Shown piece by piece: positions 1 through 8,971 of a stretch of 45,455 nucleotides of DNA. Below the pieces are notes generated by a model that was given only the letters and a program-made list of their open reading frames with translations, was not told the origin of the DNA and did not search any database. Origin of the DNA: Chthonomonadales bacterium (lineage in GTDB: Bacteria > Armatimonadota > Chthonomonadetes > Chthonomonadales > CAJBBX01); assembly GCA_012517255.1 (NCBI GenBank), contig JAAYVH010000285.1:1-45455 (forward strand), in the 5' to 3' direction. Within the stretch, counting starts at the first letter, position 1. Every line of letters begins with the position of its first letter. The translations under genes were made by a program, and so were the position numbers.

Positions 1-1
1 C

Positions 2-640
2 CGCCGGCGCGAGTTGCTTTCGGCGCTCGGTGTTGCGTTCGACGTGATCCCGGGAGCGGTGGAGGAGCTCTTTGATGCCGGCATGCCTGCGCACCAGATC
101 GCTCACGACCTAGCCCTGGCCAAAGCCCTGGCTGTCGCCCGAAGCCATCGAGAGGCCGTTGTGCTCGCTGCCGACACGTTGGTGGTGTTGGGGGAGGGGC
201 CTCATGAGACGATACTGGGCAAGCCCGAGACCGATGATGAAGCGCAGCGCATGCTGCGGATGCTGTCAGGGGTAACGCACAGGGTCATAACAGGCGTGGC
301 GGTGGTCTGGTCGGAGTCTCCTGGCGATGTGCCCGGTGTTGACGCGGATGCGTTGGATGGCCGGCGGCATCGCGTCGAAGTGGTCACAACCCGGGTCCGT
401 TTTCGCTGTCTCGATGATTCCGAGATCGCCCGCTATGTGGCGTCGGGCGAGCCGATGGACAAAGCGGGCGCGTATGGCATCCAGGGCGGCGCTGCCTCCT
501 TTGTGGAGAAGATCGAGGGCGATTACTATAACGTGGTCGGTCTCAGTCTGCGAACGGCGGCCGCGCTGCTGGACGGGCTGGTGCGCGTACCGGGGCGGGC
601 GCCGGATCCGCCGCCGACACCGTTCCCGATCGTTCCATAA
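2..640 (+). CDS. maf: Maf-family nucleotide pyrophosphatase (5' truncated)
   Basis: Maf proteins hydrolyse non-canonical or modified nucleoside triphosphates to monophosphates in the cytoplasm, as house-cleaning enzymes. The reading frame is open from base 2 and begins RRRELLSALG, which matches the family's N-terminal SPRRRELL motif, so only about ten residues lie outside the window; the TTG at 14 is an internal leucine codon, not the start. Further family motifs are AADTLVV, LGKP, and the C-terminal block SGEPMDKAGAYGIQG followed by IEGDYYNVVGLSL. The last 20 or so residues are a proline-rich tail beyond the usual end. That tail is encoded in the 98 bases that overlap the 3' end of the convergent dnaE2. 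The identification is firm; the exact substrate is unknown. Confidence 0.93.
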   Translation, partial: RRRELLSALGVAFDVIPGAVEELFDAGMPAHQIAHDLALAKALAVARSHREAVVLAADTLVVLGEGPHETILGKPETDDEAQRMLRMLSGVTHRVITGVAVVWSESPGDVPGVDADALDGRRHRVEVVTTRVRFRCLDDSEIARYVASGEPMDKAGAYGIQGGAASFVEKIEGDYYNVVGLSLRTAAALLDGLVRVPGRAPDPPPTPFPIVP

Positions 641-3600
641 TCTGCGTCGGCAATGCGGTGGCGTCTCTCAGCCGTAACGATGCGACGCGCTCGACGTACA
701 GAGTGGCTCCCCTCCCGCGGCGTTGCAGAACGCCCTCAACGACTACTGCCGGTGACGTGAGGAAGCCTGCTGTGCACGTGGCGATGGCCTTCCCCGAAAC
801 CGTCACAGGCAGCAGTCCCGTTTCGTCCTCGACCTGGGAGAAAAGGACGGGTTCGCCCGATCGCGTGGGCGGACGATGCGGCCGGACATTGAGGCCCGCC
901 ACGCGTATGCGAACGCCAGGTTTCATCTCCTGGGCGGCGCGCACGGTAACGATTCGATGGGCATCGAGCCAGTCGCGCATGTAGGCCAGCACATGACATT
1001 CGGCGCAGACGCCGACGATGCGCCATGTCCATACGAACTTGTCCCAGGGCGAGAAGTCGTCGAGGTCCCATGCTGTGGGCGTCGCCATGAACTTCGGGCT
1101 CTCCAACGGTAGCTGATCGGATGTCTGGGACATATGGGATCTATAGGATCGTGCGATCTGGAGCGTCTCACCCAGACGCCAGAGGATGCCGCGACGATGC
1201 TCGTGAAGACGATCGAAAGCGCCGCACAGGACGAGGTTTTCAATGAGGTCATGCGACAGCACGGTGCGCATGCAGAAATCGAGCAGCGACCGGAAGGGTC
1301 CAGCGCTCCGAGCCTGCAGCAAGGCCTCGATATCTCTGGAGCCCATTCCAGCGACGAGTCGGAAGCCCAGACGGATGGTCTGGTGATCCGCCGCATAGCA
1401 CTTATCGTCGCTTTCGTTGATGTCTACCGGCCTGATGGTAACCCCGCGGCGGCGCGCCTCGGCAGCCAGCGTGTTGGCGCTGTAGAAGCCCATGGGCTGA
1501 TGGTTCATCATGCCGGCGAAGTACTCGGCGGGATGATGAACCGACAGATAGGCCGTCTTGTAGCCCGTCAATGAGAACGCCGCCGCATGCCCTTCGATGA
1601 AGCCGTAGCCGCTCCAGCCTTCGATCTGGTCGAAGAGACGATCGAGACGTTCGCGCGTGATCTCGGGGCGATGGCGGAGCGATGCTTCAACAAACCAGTT
1701 GCGCGCCTCGGCGAGGGTATCGAGCTTCGCATGACGCTTGAGACTCTTGCGAAACCGATCGGCCTCGGCATCCGAGCATCCGGTCATGGCGGCCACGACT
1801 TCGTTGACCTGCTCTTGAAACACGATACACCCGTAGGTCTTGGCGAGTATGGGCTTGAGGCATGGATGAGCCCAGTCGGCGCACGTCCATCCGTTGCGGC
1901 AGCTTACGAATCGGCGCACCACGTCGCCCCTGATGGGCCCCGGCCGTATGAGCGCCACAGAGGCGACGAGGTCCTCGAAGTGGCGAGGATCGAGGACGAC
2001 AGCCAGGGCCATCTGAGCGGCGCTCTCGAACTGAAATGTGCCAACTGCGGAGCCGGAGCGGATCATGCGGTAGGTCTCGCGGTCATCGAGCGGCAAGCGA
2101 TCATAGCGGAACGATGGGTCGCTCGCCGCGATCTCTCGTTCCGCATCGCCTACGGCAGACAGTGCGCACAACGACAGCACGTCGAACTTGATGGCGCCGA
2201 CGATCTCGGCATCGTCCTTGTCGAGCGTCCATATCTCCGTGATGCCGCGTGCCGACGGCTGAATGGGGGCGATGGAGGAGAGCGGTGCGGCGCTGATCAC
2301 AATCCCCGACGAATGCGTGCCGATATGCCTCGGGAAGCCGGCGATGCGCCCGCAGAGATCGAAGAGCAGGCGAAAACGGGGGACCAGATGGATGTGCGGC
2401 TTCAGTTCGGCGAATCGCTCAAACGCTGCCTCGATCCGGTTGGCGCGAATGCTATGGTGCATGCGTTTGGCCAGAAAATCCACAGCATCGGTTGGAAGGT
2501 CCAGCGCCTTGCCGACGTCTCGTATCGCTGAGCGCGCCCAGAAGGTGAAGAACGTGCACACCATGCCCACATGGCCGGCGCCGTACTTCTCGATGATGTG
2601 GCGGAATATGTCGTCGCGACGTTCCGAGGGAAAATCCATATCAATGTCGGGCGTGCGGCCCGGCGAGAGAAATCGCGCAAAGGGCAGATTGCGGGCGATA
2701 ACGTCTACGTCGGTGAGGAAGAGACAGTAGGCCACGCAACTGTCGGCCGCAGATCCGCGGCCGGTGCATCGAATCTTCTGCTTGCGCGCCCAGCGCACGA
2801 TGTCCCATACCATGAGGAAGTAATCGGCATAGCCCATCTCGGATATAACCGACAGCTCGTGCTCGATGCGTTGGGTGATGTGAGATGGGAGGTCGCCGTA
2901 ACGGGCTTTTGCGCCTCGATAGGTGAGCTGGCGGAGATACTCGGAAGCCGTCAAACCATCAGGCACGGCATACTTCGGCGTGATGTCTTCGCTGCGCGGC
3001 AGGCATGGCCGGCATTCGCGAGCGATGCGCAGCGTGTTGGCGATGGCATCTGGTCGCCATTGGAAGAGCGCGGCCATCTCGGCTGGCGATTTGAGGCAGC
3101 GCTCTGCATTGAGGGGACGAAGGGGATGCGCCTCTTCGATCTTCGTCTTTGTGGCGATACAGCGGAGTATGTCGTGTGCCATGAAATCGGCGCGGCCCGC
3201 ATGGTGCACGTTGTTGGTCGCGACCACAGGCGCGCCGATGGCATCGGCCAGCTCGGCGAGCTCCCGGCACATGCGGAGGGCGTCGGGCGTCAGATCATCC
3301 TGAAGCTCGATGAAAAACGAATCCGGACCGAAACATCGCTGTAAGCGAAGGGCTTCTGTGCGGGCATCGTCATATCGGCGCTCGCGGATAAGCGAGGCGA
3401 TCATGCCGCGTCGGCATCCCGAGAGGCAGATCGGAGGAGAGGACGAATCGGATGCCAGGATGCTGAAGAATCGCTCCCGTGTGATGCAGGGCGTGCGTCG
3501 CCCTCCGTCGGCATAGGCGGCGCTGACAATGCGGCAGATCGTCGCATAGTCGTCACGATTGCGGGCCAGCAAGGTGAGATGGGATTGGGCTGATGGGTGA

Positions 3601-3827
3601 TGGCTGAGGGCTGAGGGGGTGGCGATGGTGATCTCAACGCCGAGAATGGGCTGGATGCCGTACGAGTCGCACGCTTCGACGAACTTGACAACCCCGCAGA
3701 GATTGTCGTGGTCGGTCATGGCCAGCGCCGGGCATCCATGCTCAGCCGCGGCGCGCACCAGGGCTTCAATGTCGCTGCCTCCGTCGAGGAAGCTATAGGG
3801 CGTGTGGACGTGGAGATGGACGAACAT
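543..3827 (-). CDS. dnaE2: error-prone DNA polymerase III alpha subunit, DnaE2/ImuC type
   Basis: A C-family replicative-type polymerase of 1094 residues, the length of DnaE2 (about 1050-1100) rather than DnaE1. It should carry out mutagenic translesion synthesis after DNA damage. The N-terminal PHP domain shows HLHVHT (residues 4-9), TDHDN (38-42) and a NNVHHAG stretch near 205. The palm has the acidic triplet PDIDMDF (D394, D396, D398) and IKFD (D549). A helix-hairpin-helix region follows, and an OB fold near the C terminus contains the VEDETG signature typical of this subfamily. The last 30 residues are a low-complexity Ala/Pro/Arg tail overlapping maf. The start is the ATG 9 bases after the imuB stop, so the two are an operon. 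The DnaE2 rather than DnaE1 assignment rests on length, partner and C-terminal form. Confidence 0.92.
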   Translation of the reverse strand: MFVHLHVHTPYSFLDGGSDIEALVRAAAEHGCPALAMTDHDNLCGVVKFVEACDSYGIQPILGVEITIATPSALSHHPSAQSHLTLLARNRDDYATICRIVSAAYADGGRRTPCITRERFFSILASDSSSPPICLSGCRRGMIASLIRERRYDDARTEALRLQRCFGPDSFFIELQDDLTPDALRMCRELAELADAIGAPVVATNNVHHAGRADFMAHDILRCIATKTKIEEAHPLRPLNAERCLKSPAEMAALFQWRPDAIANTLRIARECRPCLPRSEDITPKYAVPDGLTASEYLRQLTYRGAKARYGDLPSHITQRIEHELSVISEMGYADYFLMVWDIVRWARKQKIRCTGRGSAADSCVAYCLFLTDVDVIARNLPFARFLSPGRTPDIDMDFPSERRDDIFRHIIEKYGAGHVGMVCTFFTFWARSAIRDVGKALDLPTDAVDFLAKRMHHSIRANRIEAAFERFAELKPHIHLVPRFRLLFDLCGRIAGFPRHIGTHSSGIVISAAPLSSIAPIQPSARGITEIWTLDKDDAEIVGAIKFDVLSLCALSAVGDAEREIAASDPSFRYDRLPLDDRETYRMIRSGSAVGTFQFESAAQMALAVVLDPRHFEDLVASVALIRPGPIRGDVVRRFVSCRNGWTCADWAHPCLKPILAKTYGCIVFQEQVNEVVAAMTGCSDAEADRFRKSLKRHAKLDTLAEARNWFVEASLRHRPEITRERLDRLFDQIEGWSGYGFIEGHAAAFSLTGYKTAYLSVHHPAEYFAGMMNHQPMGFYSANTLAAEARRRGVTIRPVDINESDDKCYAADHQTIRLGFRLVAGMGSRDIEALLQARSAGPFRSLLDFCMRTVLSHDLIENLVLCGAFDRLHEHRRGILWRLGETLQIARSYRSHMSQTSDQLPLESPKFMATPTAWDLDDFSPWDKFVWTWRIVGVCAECHVLAYMRDWLDAHRIVTVRAAQEMKPGVRIRVAGLNVRPHRPPTRSGEPVLFSQVEDETGLLPVTVSGKAIATCTAGFLTSPAVVVEGVLQRRGRGATLYVERVASLRLRDATALPTQIMERSGTVSAADPAPAPVRAPARPAARPPFAD

Positions 3828-3836
3828 GGCAGACCG

Positions 3837-5300
3837 CTAATCTGCAACCGCGGTGATACGCCAGCGGTCGCCGGAACGGTGAAGTTCCAGAAAACTGCTC
3901 GATGCAGCTTCGACGCGAAAAACCATCCGTTCTTCGAGCCGCCCCGTGCGCCCGTCGGCTTCCGACCACCGGTTCTGAACCCGGGTGATATCCCACCAGC
4001 GGCCTTGACGGGCGTATCGAACCGGGTTGCCCATCGAATCGGTCACCACCTCGATCGGTTCATTCATGCGACGAGAGAGGGGATAGGTCCAGAGCCGGAA
4101 GGGGCGTGACCGATCATGCCAGTGGGTGGCCGGCGCGACTTTGTCGGGGCCGAAGCGCTCGTGCACCAGGCGCATGGCGGTGTCGAGCCGTTCCTGTCGT
4201 TCGTGGGGCAGTCCGCGCAGAAACTCGTTGTCGTCCAGCAAAGCGGGTTGTATGCCTCTGGCTATGCCGATCGCCGAGGCCCGGAGAGACACTTCTCTGC
4301 AGGAGAGCATGATCGGCGGGATGCGGCTGAAAAGACGCTGGGCAGCTCGCAGCAGCGCCGCAGCCTGATCTTCCGGTGTGCGAAGCCGCTCGCTCTTGGA
4401 TTGGGTCAGGCCGTTCTCATAGCCGACAGTCAGCGTCAAGAGACGACAATGCTTTCGTTCGCGCTTCAGTCCGGCCGAGACCTTGTCTGCGCACATGCGC
4501 ATGGCGGTGTCGAGCATCATCGTGTCGGCGATCCCTTCATCCTGGCGAACGGAATGCTCGATGACCATCGGAGGCCACAGCGCGCGTACCGGCTCTCGAT
4601 CGAGCCCTCGGGCAAGGTGGCGCAGGACAAAGGCTTTCTCATGGAAGAGGCGGTACAGGTCGCGCTCTTCGACGGAGAGCAAGTCCCCGAGAACGCGCAC
4701 GCCAAGGCGGCTCAGACGTTCCATCTCCGATGCATCGAGGACCTCTTGTCGCTTGCCGTTTGCCCCTTGCCGCTCGAACGAAGCAATGCATTCGATGGGG
4801 CAGGAGGCAAGAAACTCCGTCTCATGGCCTGGCGCGACAACCACGGGATGATTGCCGACATCCCTCGCAGCGGCGACGCGAGCGGTGAAGCGAGATGTGG
4901 CCATGCCGGCGTAGACTGTTGTTTCGGCGATACGGTGAATGTCGGCAGCCGATGGAAGAAGCCGATCGTCGGCGCCCGGGCCGGATAACATCGCGAAACA
5001 GACTTCGGGCGATAGGGGTTCGACGCATGAGCTGTCCTGAGCGATGCGGTTCCACACCGCCTCGGCCATCTCTTCGTAGGCCGGAAGGTCGTAGGGCTTG
5101 ACCGTAAGTTCCGGACAGAAGATGCGTGCTGCAGAAACCGCCATCCCGTCCCGGACGCCCGAGCGCACAGCCTCTTCCGACGCGACGCGGATGAGACTAT
5201 CGGACGTGGCCAGAGCAAGAGGCTGGCCGCGCAACTCGGTCTGGCGCTTACGCTCGCATGCGAGGCCGAAGTAAGGGAGGTGATAGCAGACGATCCACAT
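3837..5300 (-). CDS. imuB: ImuB-like inactive Y-family polymerase with C-terminal DUF6504-like domain
   Basis: This 487-residue protein has the Y-family polymerase layout but degenerate catalytic positions. The N terminus reads MWIVCYHLPYFG, where active family members have an aspartate. The usual S-x-D-E-A-Y motif appears as SPEVCF (97-102), so the paired Asp-Glu is lost. That pattern defines ImuB, a non-catalytic adaptor linking DnaE2 to the sliding clamp. Residues about 406-487 (starting YPLSRRMNEPIEV, ending GDRWRITAVAD) look like the small DUF6504 family, normally a separate gene near dnaE2 in other phyla; this match is from memory. The gene lies 9 bases upstream of dnaE2. A promoter with a dyad symmetry lies about 40-75 bases upstream of the ATG. 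No imuA-like gene is visible nearby. Confidence 0.85.
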   Translation of the reverse strand: MWIVCYHLPYFGLACERKRQTELRGQPLALATSDSLIRVASEEAVRSGVRDGMAVSAARIFCPELTVKPYDLPAYEEMAEAVWNRIAQDSSCVEPLSPEVCFAMLSGPGADDRLLPSAADIHRIAETTVYAGMATSRFTARVAAARDVGNHPVVVAPGHETEFLASCPIECIASFERQGANGKRQEVLDASEMERLSRLGVRVLGDLLSVEERDLYRLFHEKAFVLRHLARGLDREPVRALWPPMVIEHSVRQDEGIADTMMLDTAMRMCADKVSAGLKRERKHCRLLTLTVGYENGLTQSKSERLRTPEDQAAALLRAAQRLFSRIPPIMLSCREVSLRASAIGIARGIQPALLDDNEFLRGLPHERQERLDTAMRLVHERFGPDKVAPATHWHDRSRPFRLWTYPLSRRMNEPIEVVTDSMGNPVRYARQGRWWDITRVQNRWSEADGRTGRLEERMVFRVEAASSSFLELHRSGDRWRITAVAD

Positions 5301-5340
5301 CTATGCGGTCCATCATGAATGTCTGTGCGTTAACACTAAC

Positions 5341-5376
5341 GTCTATATATGTACACTATAGACCGTCAGATGTCAA
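5341..5376 (-). promoter_or_regulatory. imuB-dnaE2 promoter with overlapping inverted repeat (candidate SOS operator)
   Basis: Reading leftward, a consensus -35 TTGACA (5371-5376) is followed after 17 bases by TACATA (5348-5353), a weak -10. The core is overlapped by a 23-base odd-centred dyad, GTCTATA-N9-TATAGAC (5341-5363). The surrounding 120 bases are far richer in A+T than the genes. The position between ppk2 and imuB, and the damage-response role expected for the operon, make this a candidate repressor site. No LexA is encoded here and the motif is not one I recognise. Confidence 0.5.
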
Positions 5377-5455
5377 CTATAAACTTCATGATGACCGAAA
5401 ATATAGTCGTCGTATGTTCGTCAGTGGCTTCCCCGATAATGTAGATGGGCGTGCG

Positions 5456-6292
5456 CTAGGCGTGCTTCAGAGACGCCCGGAAGGCCTCCAGTTCGCGACG
5501 CCTGGTCTGGCCCATGTCCGACAGGAACTCCAGCCATTCGGCGCCGTGGGGCTCCAGCGCCGAAACGATGCACTCTAGAGCCGCTACGTCTCGAAACCAC
5601 TTGTGGTTGGAGGGAATGACGAACCACGGGGCACGCTTGGTGCTGCATCGTCGAAAGACCTCTTCATAGGCCTCGGTGTAGGCATCCCAGAATTCCCGCT
5701 CTTTCCAGTCACCTATGTTGAGCTTCCAGGACTTCTCAATCTCGCGCTCCCGCTCCAGCAGTCTCTCCTCCTGCTCATCTTTGCTGATGTGCAGCATGAG
5801 TTTCACGATGATCGTGTCGCTGTCGAGGAGCAGATCCTCGAAGGCATTGATGTGATCATAACGCCGTTCCCAGACGGCTTTCGGAACGAGATCATGCACG
5901 CGCACCACCAGCACGTCCTCGTAGTGCGATCGGTTGAACAGCGCTATCTCGCCGCGGCCGGGAACGCGGGCATGGACACGCCATAGGAAGTCGTGCTGGA
6001 GCTCCGGCTCTGTGGGAACCTTGAACGGAACGACGCGGCAGCTCTGGGCGTTGACATAGCCGAGCAGGCGACGGATGATGCCGTCCTTGCCGGCTGTGTC
6101 GCGCCCCTGAATGACCACAAGGAGCCCATGCTTGCCCGCGGCAAATAGAAGATCCGCAAGATCAGCCAGTTGGTCTCCGAGGGTACGGCTGATATCGGCG
6201 GCCTCCTCACGGCTGAGGCCGCAATGCTCTGACGGATCAATGTCGGCGAGCCGGACGCTCGCTCCCCGATGGATGCATCTGGCGTAGCGCAT
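5456..6292 (-). CDS. ppk2: polyphosphate kinase 2 (PPK2) family phosphotransferase
   Basis: PPK2 enzymes transfer phosphate between polyphosphate and nucleotides in the cytoplasm. The 278-residue, single-domain protein carries the family's Walker A loop GRDTAGKDG (63-71), the Walker B-like FNRSHYEDV (119-127), and the lid-type basic region rich in Arg/Glu near 180 (LEREREIEKSW). The length fits one-domain PPK2. The start at 6292 is backed by an AAGGAG site 7 bases upstream. It lies directly upstream of imuB with 155 bases between, and that gap has its own promoter, so co-transcription is not required. Sub-class (AMP versus ADP phosphorylating) cannot be set by eye. Confidence 0.92.
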   Translation of the reverse strand: MRYARCIHRGASVRLADIDPSEHCGLSREEAADISRTLGDQLADLADLLFAAGKHGLLVVIQGRDTAGKDGIIRRLLGYVNAQSCRVVPFKVPTEPELQHDFLWRVHARVPGRGEIALFNRSHYEDVLVVRVHDLVPKAVWERRYDHINAFEDLLLDSDTIIVKLMLHISKDEQEERLLEREREIEKSWKLNIGDWKEREFWDAYTEAYEEVFRRCSTKRAPWFVIPSNHKWFRDVAALECIVSALEPHGAEWLEFLSDMGQTRRRELEAFRASLKHA

Positions 6293-6380
6293 GGTTCAAC
6301 TCCTTCGGTCTGGGGCCGCCCATCTGCACAGGGTAGGTTCGGCGGCGGTGGAAGCCGGACCTCCCGCGCATGCGCCTATG

Positions 6381-6389
6381 TGCTAGAAT
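6381..6389 (+). promoter_or_regulatory. extended -10 promoter for the small membrane protein gene
   Basis: TGCTAGAAT is an extended -10 element (TGn plus TAGAAT) about 33 bases upstream of the ATG at 6423. No good -35 is present, as expected for extended -10 promoters. The ribosome binding site AAGGAG follows it. Confidence 0.4.
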
Positions 6390-6422
6390 CCACGACGATG
6401 CACGCGCAAGGAGAACGCTCTC

Positions 6423-6746
6423 ATGTCTGATCGGAGAAGGCCCGACCTCCTTGCGCGTCTGGTGGGCATGCTAACCTTTCTTGCGGGCCTTCTGGTCATC
6501 GCCGTCGTTCTCAAGCTCGCCTACGGCCTATTCCTCGATCCCACGATGGGGCGCGGCACCGAAGTCGCCAGCGCCGGCGATCCTCTCTGGGCCACCATGC
6601 TGCGCAGCTTCGGGGCTCTCCTTCTGCGCGTGCTGTTGCTTCTGTTGGGCAGCATCTCGGGGTCGCTCATCGCCAACAAGGGCATGCGACTGTACGTCGG
6701 AGCTCTGGAGGCGCAACGCGACCATACGGACGCCGAGCCCAACTAG
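6423..6746 (+). CDS. small two-helix membrane protein of unknown function
   Basis: I do not recognise this 107-residue protein. It has a short basic N terminus (MSDRRRPDLLARLVG), a hydrophobic helix at about 13-37, a polar loop of about 25 residues, and a second very Leu-rich helix at about 62-80 ending GSISGSLIANKG. The C terminus is charged. This predicts a two-pass inner-membrane protein. An AAGGAG site sits just upstream of the ATG. It converges with gpsA, with only 21 bases between the stops, and has no co-directional neighbour, so context offers no clue to function. Confidence 0.75.
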   Translation: MSDRRRPDLLARLVGMLTFLAGLLVIAVVLKLAYGLFLDPTMGRGTEVASAGDPLWATMLRSFGALLLRVLLLLLGSISGSLIANKGMRLYVGALEAQRDHTDAEPN

Positions 6747-6767
6747 GAGCGCTCGGCCATCTCGGGA

Positions 6768-7820
6768 TCAGCGCTCATCACGGGGCGGACGACGCATGAG
6801 CGCATCAATCGTGGCTATCACCGGAGCGCCCTCGAACAGCACCGCATGTATGGCCTGGCTCACGGGCATGTCGGTGCCGGTCATTTCAGCCAGACGACAC
6901 ATCGCTCTCGTCGTTGGCACGCCTTCGGCAACCTGACCGATCTCCGCCAGGATGGTCTCCAGCGACTTGCCGCGCCCAAGCCCGAGACCCACGCGATAGT
7001 TCCTGCTGAGCCGACTGCCGCCGGTCGCGATGAGGTCGCCAACCCCCGCAAGCCCGAGGAACGTGGCCTGTTCGGCGCCCAGCCTTGTACCGAGGCGCGT
7101 GATCTCGGCAAGCCCCCTGGTCATGAGCGCCGCTCTGCTGTTGTCACCGTAGCCCATCCCTTCGCAGACACCGGCGCCAATGGCGATCACGTTCTTCATG
7201 GCCCCTGCCAGCTCGACGCCCACTATGTCTGCGCTGGTGTACACGCGCAGGGACGGACCCATCCACAGGCGGCGGCATGCCTCGGCGCATGCCTGAGTGG
7301 CCGAGGCGCAGACTGTCGCTGTGGGAAGGCCGCGCGCGACCTCCATGGCCAGGTTGGGGCCGGAGAGAGCCACGATTCGGTCGGGATCAAGGTTCGTGCA
7401 CTCGCGGGCAATGATCTCCGACATGCGCTGCCCGGACTCCTCCTCGATGCCTTTCGCGGCGCTCACAATGAGTGCCCCGGCGTCCAACAGGGGCGCCGCG
7501 CGTCCAGCGACCGCGGCCATGCCTGACGACGGGACGGCGAACACAACCACAGCAGCGTCGGCGAGGGCTGAAGCGAGATCATGCGTGACCGTGAGCCGGT
7601 CCGGCAGCGGGATGCCCGGGAGGTATCGGGCGTTTTCACCATCGGTGCGGATACGGTCGGCGAGCGTCCGGTCGCGAGCCCATAGGCGAATGGGGCCGGA
7701 ATGCTGAAGCACCGAGGCAAGCGCCGTTCCCCAGCTTCCGGCTCCGAGAATCGCTACGGGAGCCGACGGCTCGATCACGAAGCTATCGCTCGTCCCGCCG
7801 CTGACCGCACCGGTCTTCAC
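6768..7820 (-). CDS. gpsA: glycerol-3-phosphate dehydrogenase [NAD(P)+]
   Basis: GpsA reduces dihydroxyacetone phosphate to sn-glycerol 3-phosphate, the backbone for membrane phospholipids. The Rossmann loop GAGSWG (26-31), the LSGPNLAMEVARG block (about 153-164) and the catalytic lysine in GAMKNVIAIGAG (K209) are all present, and the C-terminal helical domain is complete. At 350 residues it is slightly longer than usual (about 330-340) because of a 20-residue N-terminal lead. The listed GTG directly abuts the stop of the upstream peptidase gene and lacks a clear ribosome binding site. A GTG 14 codons further in (FVIEPSAP) would give a more typical N terminus. Confidence 0.94.
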   Translation of the reverse strand: MKTGAVSGGTSDSFVIEPSAPVAILGAGSWGTALASVLQHSGPIRLWARDRTLADRIRTDGENARYLPGIPLPDRLTVTHDLASALADAAVVVFAVPSSGMAAVAGRAAPLLDAGALIVSAAKGIEEESGQRMSEIIARECTNLDPDRIVALSGPNLAMEVARGLPTATVCASATQACAEACRRLWMGPSLRVYTSADIVGVELAGAMKNVIAIGAGVCEGMGYGDNSRAALMTRGLAEITRLGTRLGAEQATFLGLAGVGDLIATGGSRLSRNYRVGLGLGRGKSLETILAEIGQVAEGVPTTRAMCRLAEMTGTDMPVSQAIHAVLFEGAPVIATIDALMRRPPRDER

Positions 7821-8882
7821 CTAGGAGGCCGCCTCGTCGTAGCCGTACGAGCGCGAGTGAGCGTCTTCGAGGTAGCGAGCGAGCAGCGCAGCCGAGGCAT
7901 CAATGTCGTCGGCGCTCGCCATCTCGTTGACTGTATGGACGTAGCGACAGGGGATGGAGAGCGTGATGCTGGGCACGCCGCCGCGCGAACGCTGGATAGC
8001 GCCCGCATCGGTGCCTCCTCGCGGCAGAATCTCCATCTGATACTTGATGGCGTTGGCCTCTCCCACATCGCGGAAGTGACGCACGAGCTTGGGATGGCAC
8101 AGCAGCGACGAATCCATGATCTTGATGGCCGCTCCACCACCCAGCTTCGTCACCTGCATGTGTTCCTCCATGCCGGGGAAGTCGTTGGCGAGCGTGGAAT
8201 CGATGGCGATGCCGACGTCCGGACGCATGGCGTAGGCAGATGTAGTGGCGCCTCGCAGGCCGACCTCTTCCTGCGTCGTTGCGACGGCCACAATCTCCGC
8301 CTCGTGCTTGCCAAGCTGGCGGAGCGCGGCGATCATGACGTACACCGCGACCCTAGCGTCCAGGGTCTTGCTGAGCACGTTGTGCCCCACCATCTCCGCA
8401 GTGCGCGCCATGGTGACGGGATCGCCGATCTCGATCTTAGCGCGAACCTCTTCTCCGGTCAGTCCGAGGTCCACGAAGAACTCCTCGATCTTGGGAGCCT
8501 TGTTGGCTTCGTCCGGCGTGAGCATGTGGATGGGCTTCGAGGCCGGCATGAGCGCACCGAGGAGCACGTCGCCTGAGCGAGCATGCACAAAGACACGCTG
8601 GGACGTCATGTTGCGGGGATCCCATCCGCCCATCGGCTGCAGGCGGACAAACCCCTTGTCGTCTATGTGCTTCACGACAAAGCCGATCTCGTCAATGTGG
8701 GCCGCCAGCATGACTCGCGGTCCGCCAGAGCCCTTCTTGACGGCGATGACATTGCCCATCACGTCAACATGCAGCTCATCGGTGAGCTTCTTGAGCTCCT
8801 CGATCACCACCCTGCGGATGGGGTCCTCGTACCCGGGCACACCGGGGGTCTCACACAGCAGCTTGAGCAGGGGAAAGTCCAT
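7821..8882 (-). CDS. M42-family metallo-aminopeptidase (glutamyl aminopeptidase-like)
   Basis: M42 peptidases are cytosolic, tetrahedral, di-metal aminopeptidases that trim peptides left by proteasome-like proteases; some members act as endoglucanases. The metal and catalytic residues are visible: H62 in AAHIDEIG, D175 in TLDARV, E205/E206 in TTQEEVGLRG, D228 in AIDST and H316 in RYVHT. The length, 353 residues, is typical. A GAGGAG site lies 7 bases upstream of the ATG. The stop codon directly abuts the gpsA start, so the two are almost certainly cotranscribed, and possibly with the sigma factor gene 89 bases upstream. Substrate specificity cannot be read from the sequence. Confidence 0.92.
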   Translation of the reverse strand: MDFPLLKLLCETPGVPGYEDPIRRVVIEELKKLTDELHVDVMGNVIAVKKGSGGPRVMLAAHIDEIGFVVKHIDDKGFVRLQPMGGWDPRNMTSQRVFVHARSGDVLLGALMPASKPIHMLTPDEANKAPKIEEFFVDLGLTGEEVRAKIEIGDPVTMARTAEMVGHNVLSKTLDARVAVYVMIAALRQLGKHEAEIVAVATTQEEVGLRGATTSAYAMRPDVGIAIDSTLANDFPGMEEHMQVTKLGGGAAIKIMDSSLLCHPKLVRHFRDVGEANAIKYQMEILPRGGTDAGAIQRSRGGVPSITLSIPCRYVHTVNEMASADDIDASAALLARYLEDAHSRSYGYDEAAS

Positions 8883-8971
8883 GGTTCACTCCTCGTGCGG
8901 CTTTGGGCGCAGGCTCTACAGCCTCGGCACGCGTTGCAGGCGCGACGGCCTGGATGCGCGATTCCGGCGCA

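Noticed and set aside
1587-2531. Long rightward frame of 314 codons
   Set aside because: It is antisense to the conserved palm region of dnaE2 and has no ribosome site or family match.
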